Below are positions 56,545-64,000 of a stretch of 64,000 bases of DNA, piece by piece. The DNA is taken from positions 1,055,598-1,119,597 of the forward strand of contig QXEO01002089.1 of NCBI GenBank assembly GCA_007115705.1, given 5' to 3'. Position 1 is the first letter of the stretch; each line of letters opens with the position of its first letter. The translations under genes were made by a program, and so were the position numbers. The notes beneath the pieces are model-generated. The model saw only the letters and a list, made by a program, of their open reading frames with translations. It searched no databases and was not told the DNA's origin. The DNA is from Dactylis glomerata. Taxonomy: Eukaryota > Streptophyta > Magnoliopsida > Poales > Poaceae.

Positions 56545-57013
56545 AACTTCTTCTGGTTCTGCTGTGCTTCCTGTGCCAGGCTTGCCATCCCCCGAGCCTG
56601 TTGTTGGGTGCTGGCTTGGTTCTCCTGTAGTCGAAGTTTTGTAATTCTTTATTGATCTTTCTATGATTTCTTCCCAAAAGACTCCTGGCAGTATAGGCAG
56701 ACATTGGGACCCGATATTCGCTAAATGTCGGCTTCCTCGTTGCTGGCCCTGCTAACGTGTGAAACTTCGCATCCATTGAATGTTCCTTCTAGATAATAAT
56801 ATAAGTTTCTATATGCTGTCATGTTGTCACTTATGGCGTCACACCGGTTCATCACTTGCTGGACGACGAGATTCGAGTCCCCGAATATTTTCAGTTGAGT
56901 TGCTCCACATGCTTTGGCCATTTCATTCTGTGGAGCAAAGCCTCGTATTCGGCCTCATTATTGGAAGCTTGCGGAAAACTTATCCTTAGTACATAATTTA
57001 GTTTGTCGCCTTG
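56545..57013 (-). pseudogene. pol: Tat-lineage Gypsy RNase H, frameshifted and truncated
   Basis: The minus-strand frames contain ASNNEAEYEALLH near 56960-56920 and, in a shifted frame, LKIFGDSNLVVQQV near 56900-56850. These are the RNase H motifs with the catalytic Glu and Asp. At least one frameshift lies between them, and a further lesion separates RNase H from integrase near 56700. The gene is cut at 57013 by element D. Confidence 0.75.
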
Positions 57014-58655
57014 TGATACGTCCAAAACGTATCTATAATTTTTGATGCTCCATGCTTGTTTTTACACCATTTGCTTAGTGTTTCGTTACACTTCGTGGCG
57101 CTTTTATGCATTTTCCGGAACTAACCTATTAACAAGTCGCCACAGTGCCAGTTCCCTGTTTTCTACTGTTTTTGTGTTTCAGAAAAGTTACACAGGTAAT
57201 ATTCTCGGAATTGGACGAAACAAAAGCCGAACGTCCAGAAATTCACCGAAGCTTCCAGAGAACCGAAGAGGAGATGGAGTGGGGCCACGAGGGCCCCACA
57301 CAATAGGGCGGCGTGGCCTGGCCCCTGGCCGCGCCCCCTATGTGTGACGGTGCCTCGGCCCACTCCTGACGTTGCCCCTTCGCCTATAAAGACCCCTCGA
57401 TGGGAAAACCTAAGTACCCGATCAGAATTCCAGAAAGATATCGCGTTCCATCGTCGTCGTCGACCCGAGATCGGGAGGGTCCTGAAGCTCTTCCCGGCAC
57501 CCTGTCGGAGAGGGGAACCGCCACCGGAGGTCTTCTTCATCGCCATGCTTGCCTCCGGCGCGATGCGTGAGTAGTCTACCTTGGACTATGGGTCCATAGC
57601 AGTAGCTAGATGGTTGTTCTCTCCACCATGTGCTTTATGTTTAGATCTCATGAGCTGCCTTATATGATTGAGATCACCGTTATGTAATTCTACATGTTGT
57701 GTTTGTTGGGATCCGATGAATATTGGTGTTATGATTAAGTTGCTGTTCTGAAATTTATCTTATGTTATCTCTATGTTGTTTATGATCTTGCATGCTCTCC
57801 GTTGTTAGTAGCTATCTTGGCCGAGTAGTTGCTAGTAACTCCAAGAGGGGGTATTTATGCTCGATAGTTGGGTTCATGCCTCTATTGAATCTGGGGGAGT
57901 GACAGAAACCTCTAAGGTTGTAGATGTGCTATTGCCACTAGGGAGAAAACAACATTCATATGCTCGAGGGCATATGCTTTGTTTACATTACACACTTTGC
58001 TTAATGCAATTATCTGTTATTCGCAACTTAATACTTGTGGAGTTCTCGGATTGATTCGCCACAAGTGGATTATTAGTCATAGATGCAGTTGGATGGCGGT
58101 CTATGTATTTTGTTGTAATGCCCAGAGTAAATCGCATAGTGATCTTCTTGACATATCACGTTATCTTTATTCTATCAATTGCCCAACTGTAATTTGTTTA
58201 CCCAGCATGTGTTATTTATCTTATGGAGAGACACCACTAGTGAACTGTGGACCCCGGTCCTATTTCCATCATATTGCTATCACCTGTTTACTTTACTCAC
58301 ACTGTTTACTTTACTTGCATATTACTACTGTTTTCCACTCGATACGCTCATACCCTTTGTTTCAAGCAAACCGGTGAGATTGACAACCTCATCATAAGTT
58401 GGGAACAAAGTATTTGGTTGTGTTGTGTGCAGGTTCCACGTTGCCGCTCGCAAAGCAAAGCCTGGACGAGGCGCCTTATAAATTGTCCGGAGCCGTCGCG
58501 AAGCTAGCAAGCATCACCTTCTGGAGTATTGACTTTTTCCTGGACGATAAAACCTTGGTTTCTTACTGAGGGAAACTTGCTGCTGTGCTCATCATACCTT
58601 CCTCTTGGGGTTCCCAACTGATCGGTCATTTTCATCATCACCACCGAAGCAATCA
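57014..58655 (+). mobile_element. Element D, 5' LTR
   Basis: TGATACGTCCAAAACG to CAATCA, 1642 bp. TATAAAG at 57385-57391; a small upstream ATG at 57545; GTGAGT donor-like site at 57567; TGTGTGCAG acceptor-like site ending at 58432. Confidence 0.9.
57567..58432 (+). promoter_or_regulatory. Intron-like segment within the LTR leader of element D
   Basis: GTGAGT at 57567 and a pyrimidine/G-T-rich TTGTGTTGTGTGCAG ending at 58432 bound 866 bp. Skipping it would join the short upstream ATG frame (57545) in frame to 58433-58569, giving about 52 codons. Both signals are conserved in position in A, B, E and N, and the acceptor also in F. No transcript evidence is available here. Confidence 0.45.
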
Positions 58656-58666
58656 AGCAATTTTTC

Positions 58667-58684
58667 CGGCGCCGTTGCCGGGGA
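58667..58684 (+). promoter_or_regulatory. Primer-binding site of element D
   Basis: CGGCGCCGTTGCCGGGGA, the Athila site with its first T changed to C. Confidence 0.82.
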
Positions 58685-58836
58685 AAAAGAAGACTTCTGC
58701 AAGGGGAGTTTCGCACGCACATCCTTTACTTTGTTTTAAGTTTTGCTTTATTTTATTTTACTTGCAACGTTTTATATCAAAAACACAAAAAAATTAGTAT
58801 CCTTTATAGTTGTTATTTCTTTACTTTTAGTTCATT

Positions 58837-59430
58837 ATGTTGTTCCCTAAGTACGTTTTGGAGGACCTCTCAGTAGGTAGTGGTTCAATTATTGGGAAAA
58901 ATAACATTGAGGAGTTCTTTAATCATATTAGTATGCATAAAGAAGTTGAGGAAAAGTCTTTGGTTGAGCTTGCTCCTAGTATTGAAGGTGCTTCTGCTTA
59001 TTTAATTCACATGTTGGAAGATAGGTTTGCTAGCCTTAATCCTTTTATGCAACACATGTTCCTTAAACTTCATGAAATTGAAGATTCTGAAAAGAAAGCT
59101 TTTATCTTGGAAACTTTGCGCATAGAATTTAGAGATGTTGCCATTGAAGCTAGGAAAGTTCTTAAGCGCTTTAATAAACTCGGCTCACCTATAAAGGTTA
59201 TTAGTACAAACAATGAAGGAACCGAAATACTTATACCTAGCAAGCTTTTGGGATTGTATGAATCTTTTGAAAATAATTTTGATTGGATCTATCCCAGAAA
59301 CCATTTTAGTGATTTGAGTGAACCAAAGCGTGATCACAAATGGTCTTCAAAAACTTATGTGGATGAAATACAATGCCTTATTGACAAGACTTCTGCAGTT
59401 GATCTTAATGCCTCTTTCGTAAATACTTGA
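58837..59430 (+). CDS. 197-aa protein of unknown function in the non-autonomous Athila element
   Basis: The frame is intact from ATG to TGA. The N-terminus is MLFPKYVLEDLSVGSGS. The body is mostly helical and acidic, with conserved blocks shared with the copy in N (NIEEFFNHISMHKEVEEKS, FVLETLR-like ETLRIEFRDVAIEARKVL, and a NNFDWI block). There is no zinc knuckle, protease triad, membrane helix or signal peptide. It occupies exactly the place that gag-protease has in elements A and E: the leader before it ends in the same TTTTAG and the block CTGCGCCTAGCTCAAAGGCG follows. It could be a diverged structural protein, a packaging factor or a captured host gene. Shared blocks in two independent copies argue for past selection. 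Confidence 0.7.
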   Translation: MLFPKYVLEDLSVGSGSIIGKNNIEEFFNHISMHKEVEEKSLVELAPSIEGASAYLIHMLEDRFASLNPFMQHMFLKLHEIEDSEKKAFILETLRIEFRDVAIEARKVLKRFNKLGSPIKVISTNNEGTEILIPSKLLGLYESFENNFDWIYPRNHFSDLSEPKRDHKWSSKTYVDEIQCLIDKTSAVDLNASFVNT

Positions 59431-62371
59431 TTCGCATTTTCTGCGCCTAGCTCAAAGGCGTTAAAGAAAAGCACTCTTGGGAGATAACCCAATGTTTTAT
59501 TTACAGTACGTTTTCTTTTATTTGAGTCTTGGAAGTCATTACTACTGTAATGACCTCTCCTTATCATTTTTATTTTGTTGTTGTGCCAAGAGAAGCCTCT
59601 AATTTGAGCGAGGTAAGATTTGGGGATGTTGCTGTCCTGAAACAGTTTTCAGTGCTGCACCGCAAAAATTCGTGAAAATTTTATGTATATATTTTGGACC
59701 TGCGATTTCTTGTGCATATGCCCCAGGTTATATCCAAACTTTCATTAGTTGAACACTTTTTGATTTGAGCAACAGAAAACCCCTTAAAAAATCGGCCTTT
59801 ATCAGCTGTTCTGTTTTGACAGATTTCTGCCACTATTCGTTTTAGCCGCTTTATCGCTTTCTTTTTGAGTTCTTTTGATCACGGAACTTTTGGGGAAGTT
59901 ACTACAGTAGTATATACTTTATATGTGGTGGTTTTGAGTTGAAATCTGAAGCAAAAGAGGTTGATTCATTGTTATGCTTACACTAATATTGCTAATAGAA
60001 TTGTGTTGAGTTTTGTATGAAGGAAGTTTTCAAGTGTAGGGATTGGAGAATGATGAGATGAGTTGAAGAATGGACAAAAGCTCAAGCTTGGGGATGCCCA
60101 TGCATCACCCCAAGAAATATCCAAGAAGTACAAGCGTCAAAGCTTGGGGATGCCCCCGAGGCACCCCTTCTTCATCGGCAAAAATCAGGTCACCTTTCAA
60201 GACACTATATTTTTATTGCTTCATGCACTATGCGTTTTTCTTGGAGCGTCAGTTGTTTTAGTTTTCAGTATTAGTTTAGTTTAGTTTGCTTCAATAAATG
60301 GTTGGACCCCAACAAATTTCTTTTGGAGAAGTTGCCTTGCTTTTCATTTGCCAAGAACTCACTAGTTTTCACTCTTATCAAAAACCGAGTGTTCTTCTCT
60401 TTCTGCTACTGCTTTTGGTTTTCATTTTCGCCTTGATTTGCATTCAGATCTTCTTATATCTTTTTATCAAGGTGTATTTTTGCCTCTGGTCCATGTTGGT
60501 TTTCATCAAAAGAGTTCGATTAAAAAAGTTCGAATGGTGTTGGAAAAGAGAAAAAGATTTATGCAAAAAAAGTGGTACAAAAAGGAGCTTGTTTAGACTG
60601 CGGCTTAGACTTTTTCATGTCATGCTTGATGTCTTTTTGATAGTATGCTTAGTGGTTTTTCTGTAGCATGACTTGTCTCAAATGACTGAGATTGCTTAAT
60701 GAGCCTTTGAAAAAAATCATGCGTTGTTTTTATCGTTTGGAAGCATTATTTTGGTTTTCTCCTTGATGCTTTATTTGGGTTGACTTGGCGCATGCTCACA
60801 CATGTTAGACTCTTACAAAGTCGCCAATAGCCTCTATGATCATTTATTTTTTGACTTTTGATGCCATCTTATGCTTCTCTTAATGTTGCTTTGTCGCTTT
60901 GCATGATTATGGCCGTTATTGCTCTCTTAGTTGGTCGCTCCCAGTCTTTTGCTAGCCCTCGTTTATTACTGAGTATGAGCTCTACTCGTGCATCCAACTC
61001 CTAAAAACCAAGTTGTTCCAATGTGTCCACCATACATACCTATTAGCAATTTGCTATTCCAAAGTACATTTGACTTGCTTTTATCTACTCTTCAAATTAA
61101 ACTCTTACCAGTGTTATGCGAAAATTGGTCAGTAAAGCTCTCACTAACCTGATGGCACACTTTATTTTTTCTCGTTCTTAAAAATTTGACATTGTGGCTC
61201 TCTTATGTTGAGTTGTTATGCTTGCAAGTTGTAAGTTGGAAATTAGCCCATCCATGCTGTCGTGGGGCAAGCTTTCGACATTGCACTTCATCTTATTTGA
61301 GTTAATATCGTGATCTTTTGTTTATGGATGCTCGCGGTGTGAAATAAATTGGAATCTTGTGGAGTTCATGGAGTTTGTATATGTGTTAGAGAAACGCCTG
61401 GGCCGCCAATCTAAGCCATGCATAATTCATGGTGGAAATTTGCAGCATGCCCATAGTAGACATTCAACGACGCATCTCAAAATAAAAAGCTATACAAATG
61501 GTAAATAAAAGAGATGTCGAGGTGTTCATTGTCTGCTTGTCCTGACATTTTGATGTGGGCTTGTTCCATGTCATTGGGCACGGAGGTACCCCATTGGCGG
61601 TTCTCGATGATACGCGTATACTTACAATGACAAGAACTTGCTTGGGACCTAAGCAAAGTAGCACGAGGTTTGGGTACTCGTATTCACGGGACATGAGGTT
61701 TTCAACTTATGATTTGTCAAGCATATGCATCATAATTGTACTCGCATTAACTTTAGCCATTCAAGATGCTTATGATGGGGGCAATGAGAGCTCAAAGCTA
61801 GTAAGTACCATAATTTTTGAAGGTTTATAAAACTTGCAATCACTGCTTCCCTCTGCGAAGGGCCTTTCTTTTTACTTTTATGTTGAGTCACCACCTTCTA
61901 TCTTTATGCACCGTCTAAGAGAGCATAGTTGTCATTCTGAGTATAATGTGCATTGTCCCAAAGTTTTCATTGATTGATTCATGATCATGGTTTCACTTGT
62001 TCTTAAATTATTTGTATCTAGTCGCCCTCTTAAACTTGAAGGTGTCCTATGCATTTATGTTTTGCTCTCCATGAAGGACAAGCTGAAAACCATTTGTATG
62101 TTTTTCCTTATGATTTGAACACATGTTTGACTTTCATTGTTTCATTGTTCATGATCTTTTGTTTGTGTTCTATTTCATGTTACAACATGGTTGCTAAGTT
62201 TCTTCTATCAAGATTATATCTTTCATGCCCATGTTTTAAGTTCTTTTGATCCCAGCACTCAATGCTTACATAGATGATCAAGATTGTGTAGGTGCATGTC
62301 ACCTCAAAAATTATTTCTTTTGTTATCACTTACCTACTCGAGGACGAGCAGGAGTTAAGCTTGGGGATGCT
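59431..62371 (+). mobile_element. Element D, non-coding 3' internal region with polypurine tracts
   Basis: The 14-mer AAGCTTGGGGATGC occurs three times: 60084-60097, 60140-60153 and 62357-62370, the last being the polypurine tract beside the 3' LTR. The region 61000-61650 has no counterpart in A, E or N as far as I can see, but its right part is shared with B. No conserved gene. Confidence 0.7.
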
Positions 62372-64000
62372 AGATACGTCCAAAACGTATCTATAATTTT
62401 TGATGCTCCATGCTTGTTTTTACACCATTTGCTTAGTGTTTCGTTACACTTCGTGGCACTTTTATGCATTTTCCGGAACTAACCTATTAACAAGTCGCCA
62501 CAGTGCCAGTTTCATGTTTTCTGCTATTTTGTGTTATAGAAAAGTTACACAGGAAATATTCTCGGAATTGGATGAAACAAAAGCCGAACGTCCAGAAATT
62601 CACCGAAGCTTCCAGAGAACCGAAGAGGAGATGGAGTGGGGCCACGAGGGCCCCACACAATAGGGCGGCGCGGCCTGGCCCCTGGCCGCGCCCCCTATGT
62701 GTGACGGCGCCTCGGCCCACTCCTGACGTTGCCCCTTCGCCTATAAAGACCCCTCGACGGGAAAAACCTAAGTACCCGATCAGAATTCCAGAAAGATATC
62801 ACGTTCCGCCGCCGTCGTCGACCCGAGATCGGGAGGGTCCTAAAGCTCTTCCCGGCACCCTGCCGGAGAGGGGAATCACCACCGGAGGTCTTCTTCATCG
62901 CCATGCTTGCCTCCGGCGCGATGCGTGAGTAGTCTACCTTGGACTATGGGTCCATAGCAGTAGCTAGATGGTTGTTCTCTCCACCATGTGCTTCATGTTT
63001 AGATCTCATGAGCTGCCTTACATGATTGAGATCACCGTTATGTAATTCTACATGTTGTGTTTATTGGGATCCGATGAATATTGGTGTTATGATTAAGTTG
63101 TTGTTCTGAAATTTATCTTATGTTATCTCTATGTTGTTTATGATCTTGCATGCTCTCCGTTGTTAGTAGCTATCTTGGCCGAGTAGTTGCTAGTAACTCC
63201 AAGAGGGGGTATTTATGCTCGATAGTTGGGTTCATGCCTCTATTGAATCTGGGGGAGTGACAGAAACCTCTAAGGTTGTAGATGTGCTGTTGCCACTAGG
63301 GAGAAAACAACATTCATATGCTTGAGGGCATATGCTTTGTTTACATTACACACTTTGCTTAATGCAATTATCTGTTGTTCGCAACTTAATACTTGTGGAG
63401 TTCTCGGATTGATTTGCCACAAGTGGATTATTAGTCATAGATGCAGTTGGATGGCGGTCTATGTATTTTATTGTAATGCCCAGAGTAAATCGCATAGTGA
63501 TCTTCTTGACATATCACGTTATCTTTATTCTATCAATTGCCCAACTGTAATTTGTTTACCCAGCATGTGTTATTTATCTTGTGGAGAGACACCACTAGTG
63601 AACTGTGGACCCCGGTCCTATTTCCATCATATTGCTATCACCTGTTTACTTTACTCGCACTGTTTACTTTACTTGCATATACTACTATTTTCCACTCGAT
63701 ACGCTGATACCCTTTGTTTCAAGCAAACCGGTGAGATTGACAACCTCATCGTAAGTTGGGAACAAAGTATTTGGTTGTGTTGTGTGCAAGTTCCACGTTG
63801 CCGCTCGCAAAGCAAAGCCTGGACGAGGCACCTTATAAATTGTCCGGAGCCGTCGCGAAGCTAGCAAGCATCACCTTCTGGAGTATTGACTTTTTCCTTG
63901 ATGATAAAACCTTGGTTTCTTGCTGAGGGAAACTTGCTGCTGTGCTCATCATACCTTCCTCTTGGGGTTCCCAACTGATCGGTCATTTTCATCATCACCA
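62372..64000 (+). mobile_element. Element D, 3' LTR (cut by the window end)
   Basis: Collinear with the 5' LTR and closely similar; its first base is A in place of T (AGATACGTCC). TATAAAG near 62742, GTGAGT near 62924, TGTGTGCAA in place of the acceptor-like TGTGTGCAG near 63780-63788. Confidence 0.88.

Larger units (their letters stand above)
50449..57013 (-). mobile_element. Element J: Tat-lineage Gypsy retrotransposon, 3' half
   Basis: On the minus strand it contains RNase H (decayed, 56700-57013), integrase (55291-56544), a long 3' region (50779-55290) with an antisense extra gene, and a short 3' LTR (50449-50778). A long region between integrase and LTR with additional genes is characteristic of the Tat lineage. 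The 5' half (gag, protease, reverse transcriptase) would lie right of element D, outside the window. The CACTA element at 51873-54227 is a later insertion. Confidence 0.85.
57014..64000 (+). mobile_element. Element D: non-autonomous Athila-family element with intact 197-aa ORF (right end outside)
   Basis: 5' LTR 57014-58655, primer site 58667-58684, ORF 58837-59430, non-coding 3' region 59431-62371, and a 3' LTR from 62372 that is only about 14 bases short at the window end. It is inserted in the RNase H region of element J. CCTTG (57009-57013) is the presumed left target duplication. It has the same cassette type as N; its LTR subtype (TATAAAG box) is that of B. Confidence 0.9.

Overview
This window is a plant nuclear segment, almost certainly from a large-genome grass of the Pooideae (Triticeae or a close tribe). 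The evidence is a dense nest of LTR retrotransposons of grass type, a Sirevirus-type Copia element, an Athila-type Gypsy family with the tRNA-Asp-type primer site TGGCGCCGTTGCCGGGGA, a Tat-lineage Gypsy, CACTA, Harbinger and Helitron DNA transposons, and one small gene island with introns. No rRNA, tRNA, CRISPR array or bacterial-style operon was seen. Letters A to N name elements for cross-reference only.

Left part (1-39826): the oldest layer is an antisense Copia LTR, seen in two pieces (23820-24745 and 39377-39826). Antisense Athila element A (3036-23819, continuing left of the window) and sense Athila element E (24746-39376, perfect 5-bp target duplication) are inserted in it. A is itself broken by element B (1-3035) and a 3.0-kb Helitron (3107-6144) in its 3' LTR, and by a complete young Sirevirus C (10296-21649) in its gag-pro gene. 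The Helitron carries a poly(A)-tailed retroposon with a 14-bp target duplication. E is broken in gag-pro by a second Athila-family element N (28169-34746).

Middle (39827-48059): the only host-gene region. It holds a three-exon F-box gene on the minus strand (44954-46560), an orphan leucine-rich-repeat exon of a second F-box/LRR gene (42480-43265), small hairpin elements, and a non-autonomous Harbinger-type element with TTA target duplication (46930-48056) upstream of the F-box gene.

Right part (48060-64000): a decayed Copia fragment G, with an antisense Athila LTR piece F inserted in its gag. F is interrupted by a minus-strand Tat-lineage Gypsy J (50449-57013 and beyond), which carries an antisense extra gene (AT-hook plus B3-like protein). 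A 2.36-kb CACTA element sits in the 5' leader of that extra gene. Athila-family element D (57014 to the window end) is inserted in the RNase H region of J.

The most notable biology is in the mobile elements. Two non-autonomous Athila subfamilies share LTR, leader and 3' region but carry different coding cassettes (gag-protease versus a 197-residue protein of unknown function). Their LTRs carry conserved intron-like splice signals. The Sirevirus has an env-like third ORF whose reading frame fits a spliced transcript, and arrays of the palindrome CCGGCTATAGCCGG. Family names rest on recognition of sequence features and were not checked against a database.
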